Source of the DNA: Sapria himalayana
Lineage: Eukaryota > Streptophyta > Magnoliopsida > Malpighiales > Rafflesiaceae
NCBI GenBank assembly: GCA_029783825.1
Contig: JAREIK010011457.1
Coordinates: 15,001 to 79,000 of the forward strand
DNA length: 64,000 nt
Reading direction: 5' to 3'
This document shows positions 51,357 to 62,558 of the stretch, in pieces. The notes beneath the pieces were generated by a model. It was given only the letters and a program-made list of their open reading frames with translations, was not told the DNA's origin and did no database searches. Position 1 is the first letter of the stretch; each line of letters starts with the position of its first letter. A program made the position numbers and the translations under genes.

Positions 51357-51789
51357 ACTATACTTCAACCCTTTTTATCTACTTTGGATTGTTCCTCATA
51401 ATGATCCAGCTATAGCATCTACTCCATCACCTACTATAGCACCTGCAGCACCCACATCAGGACTAGCAACAGTAGGCAGCTCTACCCTAGTACCTGACAT
51501 CTCACCATATGGACCAAAAACATCACAGCATAATGATTATGAAACTAGGTTCGATGATTGAGAGTATTACACATTTTTTTCAATCCTTAAACTTTGATTT
51601 TAGCTTTTAATTTTTTATTTTATCTTGATGTTTTTAATATATAAATGCAGTATATATAGTTGTTTGCTTAAGTTATTTGGATTTTTATTTTATTGTTTTA
51701 TCTTTAAATGTTTTTGCAGGAACTGAATCATAACTTGAAGCAAAATGGTTTTTTTTGTGTTTTTTTATTTCAATTTCTGTAGTAGTTAT

Positions 51790-52457
51790 AGAATTACTAC
51801 TAAAAAATTGGTTGGTAATTGCAGACCAAATTATGACCAAACCGACCAAAATTTTTAAATATCGATGGTCGGTAAAAGGTCACCAAATGGTCGGTAATCC
51901 TTTTGGAGATCAATTACCGAGCAATGATTTTAATGATCTTGGTCGATTTTTTATCGCGATTTTTTAGGCTTTTATCAACTGTTTTATGACCATTTAGTGA
52001 CCAAATTATTTTGGTCAGAAAGTGGTTGGAATTTAGTTGGAAATTATTTGCCGGTAAATGGTCTCTAAATGGTCGGTAATTAACGACCATTTAGAGACCA
52101 TTTACCGGCCTAATTCTTTTGGTCGTAAAATATTCGGAATATAGTCGGTAATTGTTTGTCGATGATTGGTCTGTAAATGGTTGTTAAGTACCGACAATTT
52201 GGAGACCATGTATCGACATTATTTATTTGGTTGGTAAATTGTCAAAATTTAGTCGGTAAATTATTGCCGGCTGAGGATCAATAAATGGTCGGTAATTTAC
52301 CGACAAATAGTTTTTTCATCGGTAAAAAAGTTAGCGAACGAGCAAAATTATGACTAATTTTTTTGGTCGGTAATTGGCAGCAGAATGGTTTACCGACCAA
52401 AAAACACCAAATTACAGACCAAATATTTGGTCGGTAATATGGTGATTTTTAGTAATG
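51790..52457 (+). repeat. 3' subterminal repeats and terminus of element D
   Basis: Dense GGTCGGTAA, GACCATTTA and TTTGGTCGGTAAT motifs in both orientations, ending TTTTTAGTAATG. Mirrors 42,169-42,990. Confidence 0.92.
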
Positions 52458-53576
52458 TATCAATCAGAATAGGTTTTTATCTATCTTACTATATGTCTAT
52501 CTATCTATCTTACTATCTAATAATATTTATATATATATATATATGTCAATCTATCTATCTATTTATATAATTATTAATTTTTCTATCTGTCTATCTATCT
52601 ATCTGTTTATCAATCAATCAATCAATCTGTCTATCATTCTGTATATCAATCTTTCTATAAATTTGTCTATCAATATGTCTATCAATCTATATATCAATAT
52701 ATCTATTTATCTATTGATATATCTGCCTATCATTCAATTTGTCTATCTGTTTGTCTATCTATCTATGTATTTGTCTATTTATCTATCTATCTATTTATCT
52801 ATTTGTCTAATTATTTGTTTATCCATATGTTTATCTGTCTTTCTATATGTCTTTATATCTATATATCTATCTGTCTATCTATCTGTCTATCTATCTTCTT
52901 TCTTTCTTTCTATCAATTTATCTATATGTCTATCTATCTATATATTTGTATGTTTATCTGTGTGTCTATTTGTTTATCTATCATTCTATCTATTTATCTA
53001 TATATCTATCTTTCTATGTATATGTCTATCAGTCTATCTATTTATCTATCTATTTATTTATCTATCTAACTAACTATATGTCTATCTATATCGGTGTGTC
53101 TATCTATCTGTCTATCTACCTATTTATTTATCTATCTATCTATTTGTATGTCTATATGTCTATCTATCTATCTATCTGTCAATATCTCAATCTAAATGTT
53201 TGTCTATCTATATGTCTATCTATCTATATTATTGCCTATTTGTCTTATCTATATGTATATATATCTACTTGTCTTTTTATTTGTGTATATATCTATCTAA
53301 ATATTTATCCAACAATCTCTCTATCTATCTATCTAACTGTATGTCTATCTATCTATCTATGTTTTTTTTTGTCTATATATATGTCTATCTATATGGATTT
53401 CTATCTTTCTATTTATATGTCTACCAATCTATATATCTATCTATCTATATATCTATCTATCTATATACTTATCTATTTCTATATTTATCTATCTATCTAT
53501 CTACTTGTTTGTCTATCTATCTATATGTCTGTCTGTCTATTTATATTTATCTATCTATCAATATGTTTATCTATCT
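52458..53576. repeat. CTAT array, segment 5
   Basis: Imperfect CTAT/CTGT repeats continuing the array broken by element D (first three bases are the TAT duplication). Ends abruptly at CACTACAAGAAAA, the start of element E. Plus-strand frames are repeat artefacts. Confidence 0.97.
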
Positions 53577-55396
53577 CACTACAAGAAAATGTCTATTTTG
53601 CTATGAAAATTAGCTAAGAAAATTTTTCCTAGCTAATTTGTGAGGGATTAGCTAGTTAATCGCATGTGATGTCATATTTTACATTGAAATACAAATTTTT
53701 GATGGATTTGTGATGGACTAGAGATCGAAATTTTTGATTGAAAAATGTCGTTGCCTAATATTATCATAGATTTTTGCGCAAATAATGATGTCATTTTTAG
53801 TAACGAATTTAGTGATTGATTTTCTCTAGCTAATTGGATTGAGACAAAATCTGTCGATAAATAATTATCTAAAAATTTTTTTATGATTATTTATTAATTG
53901 TAAGCTATTAGTTCTTAAATGAAAATTTTCACAAAATATATGCATTTAGCTATGAAATTTTCCCTATTTATTTGGGCTCTGGATTATTTCCAATGATAAT
54001 CTATATTAATTTTTTTTATTATTTATATATTATTTATTTTAATATTTGATATAATTTTGTAAATTAAAAGTTTTTCATGGTCTATTGATGATGAATCCTT
54101 TAAACACACATTCTCCTCATATAATTATTAAAATATAATATTATAAATAAATAATTTCAATAATATATAAATACAAATAAAAATTAATATTAATTAAGAC
54201 TAAAATAACAATTTTAATGATTATAAAAATTTTAAAAAATTATATACAAAAAATTTTTTAAAAATTTTTAATAATGAAATTAAAATATTTGTTTTAAAAA
54301 ATATTAAATAATTAATTCTATAATTATAATCATTTTTAAAGATATTTTAATAAATAATGAACATACATAAAAATAGCTTCTAATAAAAAGATAAAATAAT
54401 TAAGTGTATCATTAAATAAAAAATATTTACAAAAATATCTGAATTAACGAATAAACAAGTAATTATTTATATTATTTAAAGTAAAAAAAAATATTTTTAT
54501 GATCATACTAAACTTTAAAAAAATAATTACTAAAAGATTTGAAATTTTTGAATTATAAAATAAAATTTCATATTTTTTATAAAATATAAAAGGAAATAAA
54601 TTAATATTTAAAGATAAATACATAGATATTTTGATTAGATCAAAAAAATATTATAATTAAAAAGAGTATCTCCATGTTGTTATTAAAAGAATACTTTAAT
54701 GATTTTTTTAGGGTTTAAAAAAAGTTATTTAAAATATTACTAATTATATTTTTTGTCTAAAAAAACATAAATTTGCCACTAAGTTTAATTGAATTCAAGT
54801 TTTATTTTTTTTCCTAATGAAATTTTAATTGATAAGAATTAAACAATTGAGTAAGATTTTTTTATTAGCTTTTAATATTCCATTTTTATTAAATTAATAA
54901 ATATAACTTTTTATAATGATCTTCTCACTTTAAGTAATTTTTGAATTTTATAAATTATAAATTATATCAAATAAAATGAAATTTTGTCTTTAATATTATT
55001 TCATATTATATTCATAAAAAATAATATAAATTCTTAAAAATTTAACATCTATGTATATATAAAATAATAATATGTTAATGAAATAATATGAAAATTTGAT
55101 TACCAATTATTAGTTTTCATGGATATTAGTAATATTTTTTTCTTCATTTTTATAGTCATTAATAAATTTTTTTATTTCTGAAATTAATTTCATTAATTAA
55201 TAAATTTCATTAACTATTAACCTTGAATTTTGTTATTTATGAAATAATATCATTTATGGTTAAATAAAATTGTTTTTAATTTTTTTAATATTAATTAATA
55301 AATTTTTTATAATTTTATTTTACTTTTAAATTTTTGACACTTTTTTTTCTATATATTTACATCCATTTTTATTATTTTAGTTTTCTTAAAATATAA
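53577..55396 (+). repeat. First copy of the duplicated 5' end of element E
   Basis: Terminus followed by fewer and more decayed TAGCTAATTTG/GATTTAG repeats (to about 53,990), then about 1.4 kb of AT-rich DNA. Landmarks GGTCTATTGATGATGAATCC, ACACATTCTCCTCAT and TCACTTTAAGTAATTTTTGA recur in the same order at 56,490-57,160, showing that this ~1.82-kb unit is duplicated in tandem. Confidence 0.85.
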
Positions 55397-57340
55397 CACT
55401 ACAAGAAAATATTGATTTAGCTTGGAAACTTTAGCTAGGGATCAATCCATGGCTAAATTGCAGGGGATTAGCTATGGAATAACAAGGATTTTATGATTTT
55501 TCATTAAAAAAAATAGCAACAGATTAGCTACAGAAAATTTTTGGTAAATTCCGCTCAAGAAAAGTGGGGAATTTAGCTACGGATTTAGCGACAGATTAGC
55601 GACGAAAAATTTTCGTAAATTCCACTCAATAAAAGAGGGGATTTAGCGACAGATTAGCGAAAAAAATTTTTTATAAATTTCGCTGAAGAAAAGCGGGAAA
55701 CATAGTGATAGATTTAGCGACAAAATATCCCTAGATAATAAAAGCATGAACTTAGCGATGGATTTAGCGATAGATTTTTCCTAGCTAATAAAATAATGAT
55801 TTATCTACGGATTAAGCAACAAAATTTTTCTAGCTAATAAAATTCATAAATTAGAGATGGATTTAGCGAAGAAATTTCTCTATCAAATAAAATCCTTAAT
55901 TTAGCAACGGATTTAGCGACGGAATTGTCCTATCAAATAAAATCCTTAATTTATCGATAGATTTAGAGATGGGATTAACCTAGCTAATAAAATCTCTAAT
56001 TTAGCTATGGAATTAGCGATGGATTTTCCCTAGATAATAAAATCCATAATTTAGCTACGGATTTAGTGATAAATTTTCTTTAGCTAATAAAATCCATAAA
56101 TTAGTTACGGTTTTAGCGATGGATTTTCCCTAGCTAATAAAATACATGATTTAGCTATGGATTTAGTAATTGAATTTCTCTAGCTAATAAAATCCATAAA
56201 TTAGTGATGGATTTTCTCAAGCTAATCAAATTTTTAATTTAGTGATAGATTTAGCGACGGAGTTTCCCTAGCGAATAAAATTTATAATTTAGCGACGGAT
56301 TTAGTGATGGATTTTCTCTAGCTAATAAAATCCCTAATATAGTGATAGATTTTCTCTAGCTAATAAAATCTGTATTTTAGCTATGGAATTAGCAACATAA
56401 TTTCACTAGCCAATATTTAGTTATTTAATTTTATTAATTTATTATTAGTTTTAATATTTTATTTAATTTTATTTATTAAATGTATGTTAATGGTCTATAG
56501 ATGAGCAATCCTTGAAAGATATATTCTCCTCGTAAAAAAATAAAAAAAATATATTATAAATAAATAATTTAAAAAATAAAAAAATAAAAAAAATTATATT
56601 AGCAAGGTCTAAAATAACTATTTTTATGAAGTATTAATTTTCTAAAAAATTATACAAAAAAATTTTCTAAAATTTTAAATTAAGAAACTTAAAAATTTGT
56701 ATTAAAGTAATATTAAATAATAAATTCAATAAGTATAATAATTTTTTTCGATATTTTAAAAATTAAATTAACATATATTAAAATTTCTACAAATATAAAT
56801 GTAAATTAATTCATTGTATGATAAAATAAAAAATATTTTCAAAAATATCTGAATTGATGAATAAACTAGTAAAAATTAATTATATTATAAGTAAAAAAAT
56901 TATGATTATTGAAAACTTTTAAAAAAATAAATAATACAAATTTTGAAAATCTTGAAATATAATAAAAATATAATTTTTTTAATAAAATTAAAAGAAAATA
57001 AATTAATATTTATAAATAAATACATAGATGTTTGCTTCTGCTAAAATTTATACGAATTAAACAATTGAGTAATATTTTTACAATTAGCTTTTAACCTTAA
57101 GTTTTTATTAAAATAATAAATATAACTTTTTTAATTATCTTTTCACTTTAAGTAATTTTTTGAATTTTAAAAATTATTAATGACATCAAATAATATACAA
57201 TTTTATGCCTTTAATATTATTTCATATTATTTTTGTAAAAATTAATATGAATTCTTAAAAATTTATAACCATAAAATATTTTTATATATATTTTTAACAT
57301 TTAAAGTATTTTGTAATTCTTAGGCGAGTGGCTAGAAGGA
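55397..57340 (+). repeat. Second 5' end copy with ~50-bp subterminal tandem repeats
   Basis: After CACTACAAGAAAATATTG, the stretch 55,430-56,420 is a tandem array of roughly 50-bp units of the form CTAGCTAATAAAATCC, ATAATTTAGC, TACGGATTTAGCGATGG. About 14 TAATAAAAT-type anchors can be counted between 55,737 and 56,361. The remainder is AT-rich and homologous to 54,060-55,380. Such arrays are the expected binding platform for the element's TNPA-type protein. Confidence 0.85.
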
Positions 57341-57990
57341 AAATCATCTTTTTATTTATGTCTTATTATAAGAAGTTTGTTAATTTTGTAACTATTTGAT
57401 ATTTTTTTTATAAGGCGAAACATATTTTTTTAATTGTCTATATATTTATTGTTTAATTAATATTATAATAAAAAATTATAAGGTGTTTGTTTTTCATGTG
57501 TACCTTGCTACACGCACATTAATTTTGTTGAAAAAATTATAATAGTAAATAAAATTAATGAGTCTTTTTGATTTATATATATATATATTGCTTATTTAAT
57601 GTTTTAATAATTAAAAATATTAATAATTTGCTAATATATACATTCACTTGTCGAGATGCGATAATCTCGAACAATTGAAACAAACCTCCACATTCGGCCA
57701 TCTAACTCTCGACACCGACGCATCAACATATAATCGAGGTTTATGTTTTAATATGTTATTTGATTTGAGGTACCATTTTATACATTTTTTCTTCATCAAC
57801 ATATAATCAAAAAGTAAGTTTATGCGTATAGATTCTGTTATTTATTATTTCCAAAATTCTTCTCCATTATTCACCATGGTTTGTTTGGATTACATATATA
57901 TACTTAATCGTATACATACTTCATGCATTTGTGATATAATGCATTGTCATTGTGTGAATTTTTATGGTGCACAATAGGTATGCCTAATTA
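57341..57990. other. Interior of element E, no gene; small CG-containing patch
   Basis: Mostly AT-rich. A short patch at 57,650-57,740 has several CG dinucleotides (GTCGAGATGCGATAATCTCG, ACTCTCGACACCGACGC) and stands out from its surroundings. It includes a CGAGATGCGATAATCTCG hairpin-like stretch. I recognise no coding or RNA family. Confidence 0.4.
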
Positions 57991-58200
57991 ATAACTACTT
58001 CAATATACATAACTATATACTGTATACAAAAATAGCATACATAAATATAAGTGTATTTTCTATAAGTGTGTTCAAACATAACTATATCTATATAACTATA
58101 AAAATAGTATACATAAACTATTTAAACATAACCATATCTAAATAACTATAGAAATAATATACATAAACTTTTACTATACTTTATAAGTAATTTATAAAAA
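57991..58200. repeat. TATAACTATA satellite, short left block
   Basis: Degenerate CATAACTATATCTATATAAC motifs, the same class as the large satellite further right. Confidence 0.65.
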
Positions 58201-58776
58201 TTGTAAAAACTTATAATTAAAAATGCAAAAATATCTAATATTGGAATTTATAGTATTTTAAATCCTATGAAATTTAACTAATAAAATTAAGCACATCACA
58301 GCCCCTGAATGAGAGTGCCCTGGGATCATGATAATAAACCCTCATGCAATGTCATCTTTAAATTATTCTGGGTCATTATAAACTCATTATGTACTCATAT
58401 CAAACAATTACTTTTCAATGTTGTCCAAGCCACTTGTATTTATTGTATGATCAATAATTGAGAAGTTAATTCATCCATCCATTTATATTGGACCATAAAA
58501 GAATGATTTATTATGATTCATACTGCTAGAATGATGTATATTCATTTCATGCTAGCTTAATAGCCACCAAAGAGATGACATTTCATAAGTCATTTGAGGG
58601 CTGATTATATTCATACTAGCACCATAATTTGATTTCGTTTCGACTTTGAACCAAAGAAAATAGATTATAAATTTAATTTAAAAAATAAATTTAGTTGCTT
58701 ACATGATTTGTATGCCATATGATCATTTTTTTATATATTATATCTTAAATTTTTAATATTTCTAAATTGTTTGTAG

Positions 58777-58857
58777 GAATGCAAGTCGACAGGTTAAGAG
58801 CCCCCCTAAACCCAAGCTAAATCCAACACATCAACCTGCATTATGTTCAAATCCCTT
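58777..58857 (+). other. Orphan exon-like segment with splice signals
   Basis: Preceded by TTTGTAG and followed by GTAAGA. The 81-bp interval is open only in the frame starting at its second base, reading RQVKSPPKPKLNPTHQPAL. The other two frames have stops. Its C-rich base use (a CCCCCC run, CCAAG) differs from the AT-rich surroundings. I do not recognise the protein. It may be an exon of a captured gene or an element-specific exon. Confidence 0.35.
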
Positions 58858-59519
58858 GTAAGAGACTAAGTATATAACTATTCATCATGTATAATGAAAT
58901 TGATAAATCAAGGTTTTATTATAGTTTTGAATGACACAACAAAGAAGCTTGAACAAAGAAACCTTGCTTATGATGTTGCATAAAGGTATTTTGTAAGTTT
59001 TCGAGTTGATCACATAGCAATTAAAAAAATATCAAAAATTAATTAGTGATCAAGAATAATTATTAGTCTTGCAAAGGAGCCAAAAAATCCAAATTATTGA
59101 GAGAAAAAAGAACATGAAAATAGAGTAGGCTTATAGCTCTTAAGTAGCAATTACATGCATAACAAGAAATCCAAATCATTCTAATCTTCAAATAGAAAAA
59201 AAGATTAGGCTTGCATCTCTTAAATTACAAAACAAAATGACAAAAATAAGTTAATATTATCCATTGATACCACTAAAAGGTAGGAATATTGCTCTGAGAA
59301 GTATTTTCTTAAATTAGTTCAATTTTAGAATTTTAATAAATAGATTTTCTTGACAATGAAAGTACTATTCATTTTATTTTGTTGCTTCCAAAAATAGCAC
59401 TAACATTTATCTAACTTTGCAAAAAAAAATAGAATTCCTCCACAACACAAATGATAATAATAATACTTAATATTTTCATCCTTAATCTATTTATATATAT
59501 ACATATATATAATGGATAA

Positions 59520-59870
59520 TTATGTTATGGAATCCAAAATAAAAAATATATATGATTTGGGTTATATTTTAGTATCCTAAATTCGGATACTCATCATTAT
59601 CCCAATATAATTAAAAAAACATTATGCATAAACTCATTTCTGCTTACTCAATATGCATAAACGAGTTTGTGCATATGATTATGCATACAGAGTATGTATA
59701 AGCTCCATATGCATCTGTTTTTGTTTATGAAAAAAATGAGTTTCTGCATAAACTCATATGCATACTTGAGTATATGCATACTGTATGATTAAAAGAAGGT
59801 AATTATCAGTATAGGAATTTGGAAGACCCAAATCATAAATATTTTGGATTTGGGTACCCAAATGTTATAT
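59520..59870. mobile_element. Inverted-repeat (foldback or MITE-like) element
   Basis: The left arm (about 59,522-59,605) contains ATCCAAAATAAAAAATATAT, TGATTTGGGT and CCTAAATTCGGATACT. The right arm (about 59,800-59,868) carries the complements ACCCAAATCATAAATATTTT and GGATTTGGGTACCCAAAT. The loop is full of ATGCATAAACTCAT/GAGTTTNTGCAT motifs that are themselves inverted. No ORF. Boundaries are approximate and no target duplication was confirmed. Confidence 0.5.
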
Positions 59871-60230
59871 TAAAATTAAAAATTGTAATAAAACATTATT
59901 ATTTTCATTTTGGGTCCCCTTAACATTTTTTCCTATAACTTTATAACTTTTATCCACTTTTGATGCACTGAAGTACATCAACTTTGTTTATCTCACAGAA
60001 GTTTTTAAAAAATTTAAATCTAAAATAATAGTTTCAGAATTCAAAAATTAATTTTTGATTCTCATAGGGTTTACCAAAATATACTTCTTCAAAGAACAAT
60101 GATAGGTTCAAATCAAGGGCTTACACCCATTTAATGATGCTACCAACCATCTAACTAGTAACTTTTTAAAAATCTTGGATTCAAAAAAACTTTATAATGA
60201 TAACGCAAGTAGGATTTGATAAATATAACA

Positions 60231-61680
60231 TAGTTATATTTATGTTTATATGTGTAACTATATGTATACTTACATGTAACTATATTTATAATTACATGTA
60301 TAATAACATACAATATTATATTTAACTATATGTGTATTACTATGTATAAATATTTGTATAACTATATATAAATATTTTTATAACTATATAACACCCTACA
60401 ACATTAAATATAACTATATTTATAACTATGTATACATATATATAAATCTATATATTTATTTATAACTTTATATATTTATGTATAACTATTTGTATGAATA
60501 TATTTATATATAACTATATGTTTAAATGTATCAAAATATTAATAGTTATATATACTATATGTATAATAACACATAACTATAAATAAGTGTATCTTATTAT
60601 ATATATAACTATAAAAGCTTTATACTAACCTATATTTAAATATATGAATTACATCTTATATTTAATATACATTTGTATATATTAGTATATAAAAATGTAT
60701 TTTACTATATCTATACCTATACAAATCTATATGTATAAATATATAAAATTATATGAATAAATATATATTCCTACATGTATAAATATAAATATAACTATAT
60801 GTGTAACTATATATATAACCACATGTAACTATATTTATAATTACATGTATTAAAACATAAAACATTATGTTTAATTATATGTGTATAACTATATATAAAT
60901 ATTTGTAAAACTAAATAAAACTTTATATAATTATAGATAACTATATTTTTAACTATTTATACATATATGTATACATATATGTAAATCTATATATTTGTTT
61001 ATAACATTGTATATATTTATGTATAACTAAATATAATTACTCGTATGAATATATATATATATATATATATAACAAAATGTTTAACGATATATAAATTTTC
61101 ATAACTATATATATTATATGTATAATAACATATAACTATAAATAATTCTATCTTACTATATGTATAACTATAAAAACTGTATACATAACTATATTTAAAT
61201 ATTTAATTAACAACATGTATTTAATATACATTTTTATATATTAGTATGAAAAATGTATTTTAGTATATCCATACCTATACATAATTATATGTATAAATAT
61301 ATGAAATTATATGAAAAAATATATATACATACATATATAATTATAAGATTAATTATACGTGTAACTATATGTATAACCTACATGTAACTATATTTATAAT
61401 TATATGTATAAAAACATATAACATAATGTTTAACTAAATGTTTATAACGTTATATAAATATTTTTATAACTATAAAAAACTCTATATAAATAAATATAAC
61501 TTTATTTTTAATTATGTATACACATATGTATAGATATATGTAAATCTATATAATTGTTTATAACTTTATATACATTTATTATATTTACTTATAACTATTT
61601 ATATGCATATATCTATATATAATTATATGTTTAACTATATGTAACTATTTATAACTAGTTTACTATATGTATCCTAACAT
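60231..61680. repeat. AT-rich satellite with ~550-bp period in element E
   Basis: Same architecture as 43,500-45,890. The landmark ATTTAATATACATTT recurs at about 60,660 and 61,219 (spacing about 559 bp), with AAAATGTATTTTA, CTATACCTATAC and ACATGTAACTATATTTATAAT at equal offsets. It also resembles the degenerate reverse-complement block at 9,790-10,130 in element B. Confidence 0.85.
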
Positions 61681-62558
61681 ATATTTATATATGGGCTAAA
61701 GAATTAAAATCAACAATATGTAAGCACATAATATGAGAGTGTCCATTGATTATGCTCATATATTATATAATACAAATAATGGTTGTACTCTTACCTAAAC
61801 CCAGCCATTGGGCATCATGCTCAAATATGAACTTATGTATAACAAAAGATATAATATTTGATAGGATTGTACAGAAGAACTTTTTTTTTCTTTTATATAA
61901 TTCATCATTCTAACACTGCACTCTCTATGTGTCTCTCCCTCCCTATATAATTATTTTTGTCCTTCTCTTCCTCTTTTTCTGTGTCACACTCTATCTCTTG
62001 TAAATTTTTTTTTCTAGCTCTTCTTTCTTGCTTGTTCTCTCTCTCTCTCTCTCTCTCCACCCCCCTCTTTCTCACTCCCTATCTCTCTCCCTCTCTACCC
62101 CCACTATCTCTCCCTCTCTCCTCCCTCTCCCCCTCTCTACCTTTCACTATTTCTCTCCCCCTCTCTCTTCCTCCTTCTTTCTCTCCCTCTCTCTCCCCCA
62201 TCTCCCCAATTCTGTGCCCCTCTTTCTATCCACCTTATCTATCTCTCTCTCTCTCTCTCTCTCCCACTCCTTCAAACTTTGAATGTCTTTCTTTTTTGTT
62301 TTCCTTTCTTTTACATTATCTTATTTTGCACCCTTTATCTAGTATAACTGTGATATCTATTAATCTTTATCGTGCTAAAAATTTCTCTATCTATGAATGT
62401 AGATTCTGAAAACACATTGCCTCGATATTCATGATTTTTAATTATTAAATATTCATTTGTTATTAATTTTATTTAATTATTTGTATATTTTGAAGTAATA
62501 GAATGTTTTATTTAAAATAATGATTGTGCATTGTTTTTTGTAAATAAAATAGGGCTAA
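61681..62558 (+). other. Leader of element E with CT-rich microsatellite
   Basis: Collinear with the minus-strand leader of element B (17,136-18,033). 61,921-62,290 is CT-rich (TCTCTCTCCC-type); the open frames in it are Ser/Leu/Pro artefacts. It leads to the tnpD-like start at 62,559. Confidence 0.75.

Larger units (their letters stand above)
49725..51560 (+). pseudogene. CACTA tnpA-like (Transposase_24-type) gene of element D
   Basis: Begins near 49,725 with MARGCC. A later exon at 50,338-50,623 reads YEIKNKWLKKKEKDL, EEWHNRRKDLDYNKKCDKQ and SEHTREGSGLYTHTCGSRSM, matching the conserved block of plant CACTA TNPA-like proteins (HTxGSxS-type motif). After an intron, 50,757-50,870 continues with a Thr-His run expanded by an AC microsatellite. 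50,953-51,080 reads YEELLAATIQAYSQF. The tail (51,400-51,560) is Pro/Ala/Ser-rich. Family proteins bind subterminal repeats to bring transposon ends together. Several stops and the microsatellite expansion disrupt it. Confidence 0.8.
42169..52457 (+). mobile_element. Complete CACTA (En/Spm) element D, 10,289 bp
   Basis: Starts CACTACTAAAAA at 42,169 and ends TTTTTAGTAATG at 52,457, inverted repeats matching at 11 of 12 positions. TAT is duplicated immediately outside (42,166-42,168 and 52,458-52,460), the 3-bp duplication expected for CACTA. Both ends are packed with GACCAAA/TTTGGTCGGTAA subterminal repeats. Inside, in order, lie a leader, a ~550-bp-period satellite, a tnpD-like gene and a tnpA-like gene, both plus strand. 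Termini and subterminal repeats differ from elements A, B, C and E, so this is a second family. Both genes are disabled. Excision would restore a continuous CTAT array. Confidence 0.96.
58201..60230. other. Unique 2-kb segment inside element E
   Basis: Higher-complexity DNA lying between two satellite blocks of element E. No long ORF exists. It contains one exon-like segment (58,777-58,857) and an inverted-repeat element (59,520-59,870), described separately. A captured host fragment inside the transposon is plausible but unproven. Confidence 0.5.

Noticed and set aside
53577..55396. Possibility that this is a complete small CACTA element
   Set aside because: No inverted TAGTG terminus occurs before 55,397. 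The downstream sequence instead repeats the same order as the next copy, which favours a tandem duplication of the 5' end.
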